From JACVRX01 sp035697245 (GTDB lineage: Bacteria; Actinomycetota; Actinomycetes; Jiangellales; Jiangellaceae), in the NCBI GenBank assembly GCA_035697245.1, contig DASSDH010000263.1:1-27116 (forward strand): DNA of 27,116 bases. The letters run 5' to 3'. The notes below the pieces were generated by a model. That model was not told where the DNA came from and searched no databases. It worked only from the letters and a program-made list of their open reading frames with translations. The position numbers were made by a program, and so were the translations under genes. This document shows positions 1 to 7,750 of the stretch, in pieces (the stretch's first letter is position 1; every line of letters starts with the position of its first letter).

Positions 1-36
1 CACGGCCGCAGCGCATTCGTCAGAAACTCGCTTCGA

Positions 37-2358
37 TCAGCCGATGGCTGCCTGTTCGCGGGCCAGCGCGATGTCGTCCGGGCGAACCGGGATCCGGTTC
101 AGCGGCATCCCCGTGGCCTGCCGGATGGCCGCGAGCACGGCGCCGGTCGAGGAGATCGTCGGCGGCTCGCCCACGCCCTTGGCACCGTATGGCGCGCCGC
201 GCTCCGGCTGCTCGATCCAGGTCTGCTCCACTGGCGGCATGTCCAGTGGCGTCGGCAGGAGGTAGTCGGTGAACGACGGGTTCCGGATCCGGCTCCCGTC
301 GACGACGATCTCCTCCATCACGGCAAGGCCGACACCTTGGGCGATCCCGCCCTCGATCTGACCCGTCACGGCGAGCGGGTTCAGCGCCTTGCCGATGTCT
401 TGGGCGGTCGCTACCTGAACGACCTTCACGAGGCCGAGCTCCACGTCGACGTCAACGACCGCCCGATGCGCGGCGAAGGCGAGCGACCAATGCGCGTTGC
501 CCTGGCCGTCCTCGTCCAGCGGTTCGGTGGGCGGATGGTGGAACTCCCGGTTGGCCTCCACCGGCCCGGCTTCCAACGCATCGACGAGCGAAACGCTGCG
601 GGTGCCGTCCTTGGTGACCAGCTCTCCCTCCTCGAGCACCATGTCCGCGGGTGCCAGGTGGAGCTCGAGCGCGGCCCGTTCGAGGATGACTTCGCGCACG
701 GCCGAGCACGCCATCTGCACCGCGCCGCCGGACATCATGGTTTGCCGGGATGCGCTGGTAGAGCCGGCGGACCCAACCTGGGTGTCCGCGGCGTGCACGA
801 TCACATCAGTGACGCCCAGCTCGGCCCGGGCAATCTGCTGAGCAATGGTGACGAACCCCTGCCCGACCTCGGCGGTGGCGGTGTGGACGGTCGCCAACGG
901 CTCACCGGTCGGCCCCAGCTCGAGCCGGACCCGCGCAGTTGCGTAGTCGTCGAATCCCTCTGAGAACGCCAGATTCTTGAACCCGACGGCAAATCCCACC
1001 CCGCGACGAACGTTATGGTGCAGAGCGGTCCGGCCGGCACCACCGGGCAGCGTCATGATCGGCGCGTCGTCGGCGAGCGGATCGGGCATCGGCAGATCAC
1101 GGCAGGCCGTGATGCATTCGGCGACGGGCGCCGTGCCGATGATGACCTGACCGGTGAGCAGCATGTCGTGCGTCTTCAGGGCGTTCCGTAACCGCAGCTC
1201 GATCGGGTCCATCCCCAGCGCATCCGCGAGCTTGTCCATCTGCGCCTCGGCGGCGAACGACGTCTGCACCGCGCCGAACCCGCGCATGGCTCCGCACGGC
1301 GGGTTGTTCGTCCGCACGGCGTATCCGTCCACAGCCGCATTCGGCACCAGATAGGGGCCGGCAGCAAAGCTCGTCGCGTTGGAGATGACCGCTGTGGACG
1401 ATGAGGCGTAGGCGCCGCCGTCGAAGACCAGCCGGCACTCGACGTTCACCAGGTTGCCATCGCGATCGGCGTGGTGGCGATACCAGAGCCGAGCGGGGTG
1501 CCGGTGTACGTGCCCGAAGAACGACTCCTCCCGGCTGTAGACCATCTTGATCGGTTTCTTCGTGACCAGGGCCAGTAGGCAGGCGTGGATCTGCATCGAC
1601 AGGTCCTCGCGGCCGCCGAACGCTCCTCCGGTGCCGGACAGGGTGAGCCGCACCTTGTCCCGAGGCAGGTTGAGGCACGCGGCGATCTGGTCGCGATCGA
1701 CATGCAGCCATTGGGTCGCGATGAACAGCTCCACGCCGCCGTCCTCGCTGGGCACCGCAAGCCCCGACTCCGGGCCGAGGAACGCCTGGTCCTGCGTGCC
1801 GACCTCGTAGCTGCCCTCGACGACAACCTCGCCGACGGCGCTCGGGTCACCGTGCCGCAACCGGATGTGGCGGAACACGTTGCCGTCGGGGTGGATGTCT
1901 CGCGTCTCCGGCCGGAGAGCAACCTCGGGATCCGACAGCGGCTCGAGCACGTCGTACTCGACCTTGATCGCCGCGACGGCCCGCGCAGCGATCTCCGGAT
2001 GATCCGCGGCGACTGCCGCAATCGGCTCGCCGTGGAACAGCGCCACCTCGTTCGCGAAGACCGGCTGGTCGTGGTGTTCGAGACCGTAGGTGCGGCTGCC
2101 CCACAGGTCGTCGTTGGTGATGACCGCGTGCACGCCGGGGACAAGCAGCGCAGGACTCGTGTCCAAATGCGTGATGCGCGCGTGCGGGAACGGGCTGCGC
2201 AGCGTCTTGCCCCACAGCATGCCGTCCATCCACAGGTCAGAGGAGAACGCGAACCTCCCCTGGGTCTTCGCCGGCGCGTCGGGTCGCAATACGCTCTCGC
2301 CGACACCCGGCGCGCGGCGCATTCGGGTGAAGGTGGATGGCAGGCTAGGCGCCGGCAT
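37..2358 (-). CDS. Xanthine dehydrogenase, molybdopterin-binding subunit
   Basis: Large catalytic subunit (773 aa) of a three-subunit xanthine dehydrogenase, which hydroxylates hypoxanthine/xanthine to urate at a Mo-pterin centre. Visible family motifs are GGAFGGRED near residue 247, CGAMRGFGAVQ near 358, and GVGEPP near 727 carrying the expected catalytic glutamate. The open frame extends upstream to 2526, but the homologous protein begins MPAPSLPSTFTRMRRAPGVG at 2358; the extra residues lie wholly inside the 2Fe-2S gene and look like out-of-frame shadow. The chosen start overlaps the end of the 2Fe-2S gene by 14 bp, implying translational coupling. It is the last visible gene of the minus-strand operon that starts with hydroxyisourate hydrolase. 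Purine substrate is inferred from the uricase neighbour; the family also includes other aldehyde/purine hydroxylases. Confidence 0.93.
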   Translation of the reverse strand: MPAPSLPSTFTRMRRAPGVGESVLRPDAPAKTQGRFAFSSDLWMDGMLWGKTLRSPFPHARITHLDTSPALLVPGVHAVITNDDLWGSRTYGLEHHDQPVFANEVALFHGEPIAAVAADHPEIAARAVAAIKVEYDVLEPLSDPEVALRPETRDIHPDGNVFRHIRLRHGDPSAVGEVVVEGSYEVGTQDQAFLGPESGLAVPSEDGGVELFIATQWLHVDRDQIAACLNLPRDKVRLTLSGTGGAFGGREDLSMQIHACLLALVTKKPIKMVYSREESFFGHVHRHPARLWYRHHADRDGNLVNVECRLVFDGGAYASSSTAVISNATSFAAGPYLVPNAAVDGYAVRTNNPPCGAMRGFGAVQTSFAAEAQMDKLADALGMDPIELRLRNALKTHDMLLTGQVIIGTAPVAECITACRDLPMPDPLADDAPIMTLPGGAGRTALHHNVRRGVGFAVGFKNLAFSEGFDDYATARVRLELGPTGEPLATVHTATAEVGQGFVTIAQQIARAELGVTDVIVHAADTQVGSAGSTSASRQTMMSGGAVQMACSAVREVILERAALELHLAPADMVLEEGELVTKDGTRSVSLVDALEAGPVEANREFHHPPTEPLDEDGQGNAHWSLAFAAHRAVVDVDVELGLVKVVQVATAQDIGKALNPLAVTGQIEGGIAQGVGLAVMEEIVVDGSRIRNPSFTDYLLPTPLDMPPVEQTWIEQPERGAPYGAKGVGEPPTISSTGAVLAAIRQATGMPLNRIPVRPDDIALAREQAAIG

Positions 2359-2923
2359 TGATCCGTCCCTCCTGTGCTTGGCGGAACGCAGCGAAGATCC
2401 GGCCGTAGCCGGTGCAGCGGCAGAGATTTCCGGAGATCGCCTCGCGCAGCTCCAGCTCCGTGGCCCGGACGTTGCGATCGAGTAGGTCGTGGATGGCGAC
2501 GACCATGCCGGGGATGCAGAAGCCACACTGCACAGCTCCCTGCTCGACGAATGCCCGCTGCACGTCTGTCAGCTCGCCCTCCGCAGCAAGCCCCTCCACG
2601 GTGCGGATGTCGCTGCCGACCGCGTCCGCCGCCAGGACGCAGCAGGTCGCAACCAATCGGCCGTCCAGCAGTGCGGAGCAGGAGCCGCACTCCCCTTGTT
2701 CGCAGGCGTTCTTGCTGCCGGGCAGCCCCAGCCGCTCCCGGAGGGCGTAGAGCAGGCTCTCGCCGATCCAGGCGTCGGTCACCGCCATCTCCCGCCCGTT
2801 CACCGTCAGGGCATAGTCGACGGTCGACTGCCGGTCGGTGTGCGGTGTGGGGTAGTCCGAGATGCCAAGGGCGCCGTCGGACGTCGTCGGGTCGTGTAGT
2901 GCGTCGCTCGGTTGCTGACTCAT
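2345..2923 (-). CDS. Xanthine dehydrogenase, 2Fe-2S subunit
   Basis: Small iron-sulfur subunit (192 aa) that passes electrons from the Mo centre to FAD. All eight cluster ligands are present: Cys74, 79, 82 and 94 form the plant-ferredoxin-type cluster (C-x4-C-x2-C-x11-C), and Cys133, 136, 168 and 170 (CGFC ... CRC) form the second cluster. The first ~35 residues before the ferredoxin-like fold are an acidic/polar extension not needed for the domain. The ATG at 2923 forms an ATGA overlap with the stop of the FAD gene, which supports this start despite the extension. Order FAD, 2Fe-2S, Mo is common for bacterial three-subunit xanthine dehydrogenases. Confidence 0.93.
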   Translation of the reverse strand: MSQQPSDALHDPTTSDGALGISDYPTPHTDRQSTVDYALTVNGREMAVTDAWIGESLLYALRERLGLPGSKNACEQGECGSCSALLDGRLVATCCVLAADAVGSDIRTVEGLAAEGELTDVQRAFVEQGAVQCGFCIPGMVVAIHDLLDRNVRATELELREAISGNLCRCTGYGRIFAAFRQAQEGRINAGA

Positions 2924-3759
2924 GCCGCCACACTCCGCTCCAGCGCCCGAGCAGCGATGACGCCGACCGCATGCGCGCGGTAGTCGGCAGTGCCCCGCTG
3001 GTCGGAGATCGGGGTTGCCGCCTGCTGGGCCAGCTCGCCGAAGCGGGCGATCGCGTCCGGCGGAGCCGACAACGCCTCCCAGTCCATCGCTTCGGCAGCG
3101 AACGCCTCGGCATCGGTCGCACGCAGCGGACGGGGAGAAACCGAGCCGAGGCCGAGCCGAACAGTGCGACCGACCCGGTCCATGATCAAAGCGCAGCAGA
3201 CGATCGAGATGACCATGGCGTTCCGGGTACCGACCTTCAGGAACTCCTGCGGACCGTCCAGCCGCGGGACCTTGATCTGCCAGATCACCTCGCCGGGCTC
3301 GATTCCCGTCCGCTTGACGCCGGTGATGAAATCCAGCAGCGGGACCTCGCGCGTGCCCTCGCGACGCGCCAGCACGACCGTGGCGTCCATCGCGGCGAGC
3401 ACCGGCAGGCCGTCGCCCGCCGGGCTGGCCGTGCCCACGTTCCCGCCGACGGTTCCGGCGTTGCGCATCTGTGGCGACCCGACGGTCCGAGCAGCGGCGG
3501 CCAGCGCGGGCAGCACATCCACCAGGTCGTTCTCGATCTCCGTCCAGGTCGTTCCCGCCCCCAGGACCACCTCGTCATCGGTGATCGAGTAACCCTGCAG
3601 CTCATCGACCCGACGGAGGCACACGATCGACGTCGGGCTCCGATGACCGAAGTTGACCTCGACCATGAAGTCGGTGCCGCCCGCCAGCAGGTGTGCATCC
3701 GGCAGGTCATCGAGTGCGTCGTACACCTCGGTCAGCGACGTGGGGTGAGCGATCGGCAT
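2920..3759 (-). CDS. Xanthine dehydrogenase, FAD-binding subunit
   Basis: Medium subunit (279 aa) carrying FAD and passing electrons to NAD+ or another acceptor. It has the CO-dehydrogenase flavoprotein pattern: LAGGTDFMVEV near residues 26-36 and the second FAD motif RNAGTVGGNVGTASPAGDG near 98-116. The frame is open from a GTG at 3765, but that codon lies within the perfect Shine-Dalgarno AGGAGGTG; the ATG at 3759 is a few bases downstream of it and is the better start (MPIAHPTSLTEVYDAL). It follows urate oxidase after a 70-bp gap and overlaps the 2Fe-2S gene by 4 bp. Confidence 0.92.
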   Translation of the reverse strand: MPIAHPTSLTEVYDALDDLPDAHLLAGGTDFMVEVNFGHRSPTSIVCLRRVDELQGYSITDDEVVLGAGTTWTEIENDLVDVLPALAAAARTVGSPQMRNAGTVGGNVGTASPAGDGLPVLAAMDATVVLARREGTREVPLLDFITGVKRTGIEPGEVIWQIKVPRLDGPQEFLKVGTRNAMVISIVCCALIMDRVGRTVRLGLGSVSPRPLRATDAEAFAAEAMDWEALSAPPDAIARFGELAQQAATPISDQRGTADYRAHAVGVIAARALERSVAA

Positions 3760-3829
3760 CTCCACCTCCTATGAGTCGAGGGCTGAACGCCTCGGTGTGT
3801 CGGCGCCGGCCCGTCGTCTATCGCCCGCA

Positions 3830-4732
3830 TCACCAGCCGATGCCAGGGTCGAAGGCCAGGCCGGGATCGGGCGCGTCGTCTCGGCGAACCGTCGCCTCGA
3901 TCAGGCCGTAGGGGCGGTCGTCGGCATGGAAGACCTCGTTCGGGTTGTCCAACCCGAACGGGCTCAGGTCGATCACGAAGTGATGCTTGTTCGGCAGCGA
4001 GAACCGGATCTCGGCGATCCCCGCCTCGGACTCGAGCACCGCCTCGCCCATCGCGTAGATCGTCTGCTGCAAAGCCAGACTGTGGTGGCCGGCGAAGGCA
4101 CTGGTCAGCGTGCCGAGCACGGTGTCGTATGACTTTCCCCAGTCGACGTCACCGTCGGCGTCGGAGTGCCACCACTGGATCTTGGCCTTGGTGGCCATGA
4201 TTCGGTCATTCGTCGGCTTCAGGGTCGTGTACTTGTCCTGGTAGTAGCCCCAGAACTCAGAGTCGGTGGTTTTCAGGACGACGAGTTCGTCAACACCGGA
4301 CACCACCCACGCCTGGTCGCCGTCGCAGGTGACGGTGGCGGTGCGCACATATCCGCCGTGGCGGGCGAAGGCGTGCGGGTGCGGTGAACCCTCGTGGTCG
4401 AGCCGTACCCAGGGATACATCTCCACGTTCACCCTGGCCCGGGTGACCTGCTCGTTGTCGCCGACGAAGTGACGAGCGAGCGCGAGCCCGAAAGACTCCG
4501 GCTGACGGGCTGCTTCGCCCTGCTCCTTGGCGTACGCGTTGACCGTGTTCTTCACCGCGTCGGTCGTGAGAACCAACGCGTTGTCGCCGGTCAGGTGCGT
4601 GTCTGCGAAGTCACCGGACAAGGCAGCGCTGACGTTGTAGTCGACGATCTCGTGTGGGTCCGAGTCGCGGTACAAGCGGACGACTCTGGTCTCGGCCTTT
4701 CCATACTGGTTGTGGCCCAGGGTCACCGCCAT
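3830..4732 (-). CDS. Urate oxidase (uricase)
   Basis: Cofactor-free oxidase (300 aa) converting urate, O2 and water to 5-hydroxyisourate and H2O2. The catalytic triad of the family is visible: Lys12 in YGKAETRVVR, Thr57 in TTDAVKNTV, and a histidine of NKHHFVIDL near residue 248. Length is normal and two tandem T-fold domains fit. The ATG at 4732 is preceded by GAGGGAG with good spacing and starts 4 bp after the hydroxyisourate hydrolase stop, so the two are co-transcribed. Its placement between the next enzyme of the route and xanthine dehydrogenase supports the call. Confidence 0.97.
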   Translation of the reverse strand: MAVTLGHNQYGKAETRVVRLYRDSDPHEIVDYNVSAALSGDFADTHLTGDNALVLTTDAVKNTVNAYAKEQGEAARQPESFGLALARHFVGDNEQVTRARVNVEMYPWVRLDHEGSPHPHAFARHGGYVRTATVTCDGDQAWVVSGVDELVVLKTTDSEFWGYYQDKYTTLKPTNDRIMATKAKIQWWHSDADGDVDWGKSYDTVLGTLTSAFAGHHSLALQQTIYAMGEAVLESEAGIAEIRFSLPNKHHFVIDLSPFGLDNPNEVFHADDRPYGLIEATVRRDDAPDPGLAFDPGIGW

Positions 4733-4736
4733 GGCG

Positions 4737-5069
4737 TCAGCTCCCTCGGTAGGTGGAGAAGGCGAACGGGCTCAGCAGCAACGGCACGTGGTAATGCTCG
4801 TCGGGATCGGCGATCTCGAACGTGACGTGGACTTCGGGGTAGAAGCCGGTCTGGCCGGAGGAAGCGAAATACGCGCCGGTGTCGAACTCGAGCCGGTGGA
4901 TACCCGCCGCCAGCCCGTCCGGGGCGAGTCCCGCGACCCGGCCATCGGCGTCCGTCAGGCCCTCGCCGATCAGTTCCCACTTCTCGCCCACACGACGGTG
5001 CAGCGTCACAGGTACGCCAGTAGCCGGGTGACCACGGCCGGCATCGAGAACATGCGTCGAGAGGGTCAT
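4737..5069 (-). CDS. 5-Hydroxyisourate hydrolase (transthyretin-related)
   Basis: Hydrolyses 5-hydroxyisourate, the product of uricase, to OHCU. The 110-aa protein has the expected length and all hallmarks: STHVLDAGRG at the N-terminus with His6, DGRVAGL with Arg44, the HYHVPLLLSP segment, and the C-terminal YRGS tetrapeptide that distinguishes the enzyme from transthyretin. The frame is open to 5147, but family alignment and the operator/promoter at 5084-5147 place the start at ATG 5069. It is the first gene of the operon. The next enzyme, OHCU decarboxylase, is not seen anywhere in the window as a complete gene. Confidence 0.95.
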   Translation of the reverse strand: MTLSTHVLDAGRGHPATGVPVTLHRRVGEKWELIGEGLTDADGRVAGLAPDGLAAGIHRLEFDTGAYFASSGQTGFYPEVHVTFEIADPDEHYHVPLLLSPFAFSTYRGS

Positions 5070-5083
5070 CCAGAGAACACCGT

Positions 5084-5098
5084 TTCCGTCATGCGGAA
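5084..5098. promoter_or_regulatory. IclR/AllR-type operator, site A1
   Basis: Perfect palindrome TTCCG-TCATG-CGGAA (10/10 arm bases) ending 15 bp before the hydroxyisourate hydrolase ATG and downstream of its promoter. It is the best copy of a motif repeated at three promoter regions of this island. Regulator assignment to the adjacent IclR-family gene is inferred. Confidence 0.75.
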
Positions 5099-5104
5099 GT
5101 TGGT

Positions 5105-5119
5105 TTCTACTTGGCAGAA
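5105..5119. promoter_or_regulatory. IclR/AllR-type operator, weak site A2
   Basis: TTCTA-CTTGG-CAGAA matches the TTCCG-N5-CGGAA arms at 7 of 10 positions and lies exactly 21 bp (centre to centre) from the perfect site A1. It touches the -10 element and covers the predicted transcription start. Alone it would be too weak to call; the spacing, repeated at two other promoters, supports it. Confidence 0.5.
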
Positions 5120-5147
5120 AGCTAGCGACGGTGTCTTCGAGTGTCAA
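5119..5147 (-). promoter_or_regulatory. Promoter of the hydroxyisourate hydrolase-uricase-xdh operon
   Basis: On the minus strand TTGACA (5142-5147) is followed after 17 bp by TAGCTT (5119-5124), a strong match to the actinobacterial housekeeping promoter pattern (TTGAC-17/18-TAnnnT). The predicted start of transcription falls near 5112, within operator A2 and upstream of A1, a geometry suited to repression. Confidence 0.65.
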
Positions 5148-5192
5148 CAGTCAGCTCGGCGACGGCCGGTGGCCCCCATGAGTGGGCTCGAT

Positions 5193-5987
5193 TCAGGTCG
5201 ATCCGTTGCGGCTGATCAGCTCACGCCCCAACTCCTCGGCCGAGCGCCGCAGCAAGCGGGCCGCCCTCTCGCGCATGTCATCGGTCAGCCGAACGCTGGG
5301 CGCTGACACCGAGATTGCTGCCCGCACGGTGTCGGCCGGCATCGCCACCGCGACACATCGCACCCCGATGTCCTGTTCCCCGTCGTCGACGCTGAACCCA
5401 TTGACGCGCGCGGCCCGCAGATCAGCCAGCAACAGATCCCGGTCCACGATCGTGTGCTCGGTGTTGGCCGGGAGCGGGATCCTGCCCACCAGGTCGATCA
5501 TCTGCTCGTCTGGCAGGGCCGCGAGCAGGGCTTTGCCCACCCCGGTGCTGTGCAGATGCACCCGGCGCCCGACCTCGGTGAACGTGCGCATCGGCCGGGT
5601 TCCCGGCACCTGGGCGACATAAACGGCGCGGTCGCCGTCGAGCATCGCCACGTTGACGGTCTCGTCGAGCTCGGCCACCAGCTTCTCCAGGTGCGGGAGT
5701 GCCCAGGCCGCCAGCAGCCGCTCGGCACTCTCGCCGAGCCAGATCAATCGAGGCCCGAGTGCGTATCGCCGGGACGGTTGCTGGCGCACGTATCCCTGCG
5801 CCGCGAGCGTTCGCAACAGCCGGTGGATGGTCGGCATGGGCAGTCCGGACTCGTCGGCGAGTTGGCTGATCGACATCTCGCCACCGCCCGCGGCAAGCAC
5901 CTCGAGCAGATGGAACGCCCGCTCGATGGTCTGAACCCCGCCGCGGCGTCCTACCTCGCCGGAGTCGTGCGTGCCGTTCTTCCGCAT
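5193..5987 (-). CDS. IclR-family transcriptional regulator, AllR-like
   Basis: A 264-aa regulator with an N-terminal winged helix (about residues 15-75, including SISQLADESGLPMPTIHRLL) and a C-terminal IclR effector domain containing VHLHSTGVGKALLA and GFSVDDGEQDIGVRCVA. Adjacent purine and glyoxylate genes make it the likely equivalent of AllR, the allantoin-pathway repressor of E. coli and Streptomyces, whose ligands are pathway intermediates. The frame is open to 6494, but the IclR homology begins a few residues after the ATG at 5987. No Shine-Dalgarno precedes that ATG, so the mRNA may be leaderless. The start codon lies inside operator B1, suggesting autoregulation. Ligand and direct binding are inferred. 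Confidence 0.9.
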   Translation of the reverse strand: MRKNGTHDSGEVGRRGGVQTIERAFHLLEVLAAGGGEMSISQLADESGLPMPTIHRLLRTLAAQGYVRQQPSRRYALGPRLIWLGESAERLLAAWALPHLEKLVAELDETVNVAMLDGDRAVYVAQVPGTRPMRTFTEVGRRVHLHSTGVGKALLAALPDEQMIDLVGRIPLPANTEHTIVDRDLLLADLRAARVNGFSVDDGEQDIGVRCVAVAMPADTVRAAISVSAPSVRLTDDMRERAARLLRRSAEELGRELISRNGST

Positions 5988-5994
5988 AGTGGAA
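5980..5994. promoter_or_regulatory. IclR/AllR-type operator, site B1 over the iclR start
   Basis: TTCCG-CATAG-TGGAA matches the palindrome arms at 9 of 10 positions. The central CAT is the complement of the regulator's ATG, so bound protein would occlude the start of its own gene. A separate perfect 10-bp palindrome, ACCGTACGGT (5995-6004), abuts it. Confidence 0.65.
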
Positions 5995-6038
5995 ACCGTA
6001 CGGTATTCGGGCGGCTGCCTGACCGTCGACGCCTCCGA

Positions 6039-6066
6039 TTGACTTCCGTATCTCAGAAAGTAGCAT
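6039..6066 (+). promoter_or_regulatory. Promoter of malate synthase
   Basis: TTGACT (6039-6044) followed after 16 bp by TAGCAT (6061-6066) resembles a housekeeping actinobacterial promoter. Operator B2 fills the spacer and B3 begins at the -10 element, the same geometry as at the hyi promoter. Confidence 0.55.
6044..6058. promoter_or_regulatory. IclR/AllR-type operator, site B2
   Basis: TTCCG-TATCT-CAGAA (9/10 arm bases) lies in the malate synthase promoter spacer, 21 bp centre to centre from B3. Confidence 0.65.
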
Positions 6067-6079
6067 CCGCCATACGGAA
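6065..6079. promoter_or_regulatory. IclR/AllR-type operator, site B3
   Basis: ATCCG-CCATA-CGGAA (9/10 arm bases) covers the -10/start region of the malate synthase promoter and is spaced 21 bp from B2. Confidence 0.65.
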
Positions 6080-6147
6080 TCGCTGCGGCGGAGCCGGGTG
6101 GTCTTGAGACAAGATCACACCGCCATCGCCCTTCACCGAGGGGGACT

Positions 6148-7746
6148 GTGGCCGACCTGAAGGTGACCGGAGCCGCCGTCGATCGCGGCGACGAGGTCCT
6201 GACTCCGCAGGCACTTGCCTTCGTGGCCGACCTGCAGGAGACCTTCGGCTCTCGCCGAGACGAGTTGCTCGCCCGCCGCGTGGAGCGGCGAGCGGATATC
6301 GCCTCGACCGGTCGGCTGGACTTCCTGCCGGCAACCAAGGAGATCCGAGAAGCCGACTGGACCGTCGCGCCCGCGCCCGCCGACCTCGTCGACCGTCGCG
6401 TAGAGATCACCGGCCCGACGGAGCGGAAGATGGCGATCAACGCGCTGAACTCCGGCGCCCGGGTGTGGCTGGCCGACCTGGAGGACGCCAACACACCGCA
6501 CTGGGAGAACGTGGTCTCTGGTCAGGTGAACCTCTACGACGCGGTCCGGCGGCAGCTGTCCTACGACTCGCCTGAGGGCAAGGCATACCGGCTTCGTGAC
6601 GACGGCCGGCTCGCAGTCCTCGTCGTCCGCCCACGCGGCTGGCATTTCGACGAACGCCACATCGTCCTGGACGGCCGGCCGGTCGTCGGGGCGCTCGTCG
6701 ATTTCGGGCTGCACATGTTCCACAATGCCGCCGAGCTGTTGGCGCGCGGGAGTGGGCCGTACTTCTACCTGCCGAAGACCGAGAGCCACCTCGAGGCCAG
6801 GCTGTGGAATGACGTTTTCGTGCACGCCCAACAGTCCTTGGGTATTCCGGCCAGCACGATCCGGGCAACGGTGCTCATCGAGACGATCACCGCCGCGTTC
6901 GAGATGGACGAGATTCTCTACGAGCTGCGGGACCACATGTCCGGGCTGAACGCCGGGCGTTGGGACTACCTGTTCAGCATCATCAAGAACTTCCGCGACG
7001 CCGGTCCCAGCTTCGTCCTACCCGATCGCGCCGACGTGACCATGACCGCGCCGATGATGCGGGCGTACAGCGAGCTGCTCGTGGCCACCTGCCATCGACG
7101 CGGCGCATTCGCGATGGGTGGCATGGCCGCGTTCATCCCCAGCCGCCGCGACCCGGCGGTTAACGAGCGGGCGTTGACGAAGGTGCGCGAGGACAAAGAG
7201 CGGGAGGCACGGGACGGCTTCGACGGGTCGTGGGTCGCCCATCCCGACCTGGTGCCGGTGTGTGAGGAGGTGTTCGACCGCTATCTCGGCGAGCGGCCCA
7301 ACCAGCTCGACCGTCGGCGCGACGACGTCCATGTCACGGCCGACCAGCTTCTCGCGGTTCAGGAGACACCCGGGAGTCGAACAGAGCGTGGGCTGCGCGA
7401 GAACGTCTCGGTGTCGTTGCAATATCTCGCCGCGTGGCTGGCAGGCAATGGGGCCGTCGGCATCAACAACCTCATGGAGGACGCGGCAACGGCGGAGATC
7501 TCTCGCTCGCAGATCTGGCAGTGGCTGCACAACGGGGTGACTCTGGACGACACCGGGGAGCAGGTGACCCATGAGCTGGTCGCCCGGATCCTGGACGAGG
7601 AGACCGACGCCATCCGCACCGCAATCGGGGACGATGCGTTCGCCGCGGGCCGGTACCAAGAGGCGCGGGAGCTGTTCGAGCGGGTCGCCGTCGCCGACGA
7701 GTTCGTCGACTTCCTGACTCTGCCGGCATACGACATCGTCGGGTAG
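6148..7746 (+). CDS. aceB: Malate synthase, A type
   Basis: Condenses glyoxylate with acetyl-CoA to malate, one outlet for the glyoxylate made by allantoin breakdown. The 532-aa protein has the class A length and motifs: TERKMAINALNSG near residue 92, the signature-like WLADLEDANTPHW near 108, VLIETITAAFEMDE near 242, GRWDYLFSIIKNF near 270 and DGSWVAHPDLVPV near 358. The start is GTG 6148, just after GAGGGGGA; the N-terminal sequence DEVLTPQALAFVADLQ matches family beginnings. It diverges from the iclR gene with a shared, operator-filled gap. No isocitrate lyase is nearby, so the role is ureide-derived glyoxylate rather than the glyoxylate shunt. Confidence 0.96.
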   Translation: MADLKVTGAAVDRGDEVLTPQALAFVADLQETFGSRRDELLARRVERRADIASTGRLDFLPATKEIREADWTVAPAPADLVDRRVEITGPTERKMAINALNSGARVWLADLEDANTPHWENVVSGQVNLYDAVRRQLSYDSPEGKAYRLRDDGRLAVLVVRPRGWHFDERHIVLDGRPVVGALVDFGLHMFHNAAELLARGSGPYFYLPKTESHLEARLWNDVFVHAQQSLGIPASTIRATVLIETITAAFEMDEILYELRDHMSGLNAGRWDYLFSIIKNFRDAGPSFVLPDRADVTMTAPMMRAYSELLVATCHRRGAFAMGGMAAFIPSRRDPAVNERALTKVREDKEREARDGFDGSWVAHPDLVPVCEEVFDRYLGERPNQLDRRRDDVHVTADQLLAVQETPGSRTERGLRENVSVSLQYLAAWLAGNGAVGINNLMEDAATAEISRSQIWQWLHNGVTLDDTGEQVTHELVARILDEETDAIRTAIGDDAFAAGRYQEARELFERVAVADEFVDFLTLPAYDIVG

Positions 7747-7750
7747 AGCC

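Noticed and set aside
1..36. Possible start of a further minus-strand gene at ATG 14-16
   Set aside because: Only five codons are visible and there is no good Shine-Dalgarno; cannot be supported.
1446..3122. Long minus-strand open frame (558 codons) across the Mo, 2Fe-2S and FAD genes
   Set aside because: Arg/Ser-rich, low-complexity translation in another frame of three clearly identified xanthine dehydrogenase genes; a high-GC shadow.
2374..3774. Long plus-strand open frame (466 codons) antisense to the xanthine dehydrogenase genes
   Set aside because: Arg/Pro/Ala-rich, no motif, fully antisense to well-supported genes.
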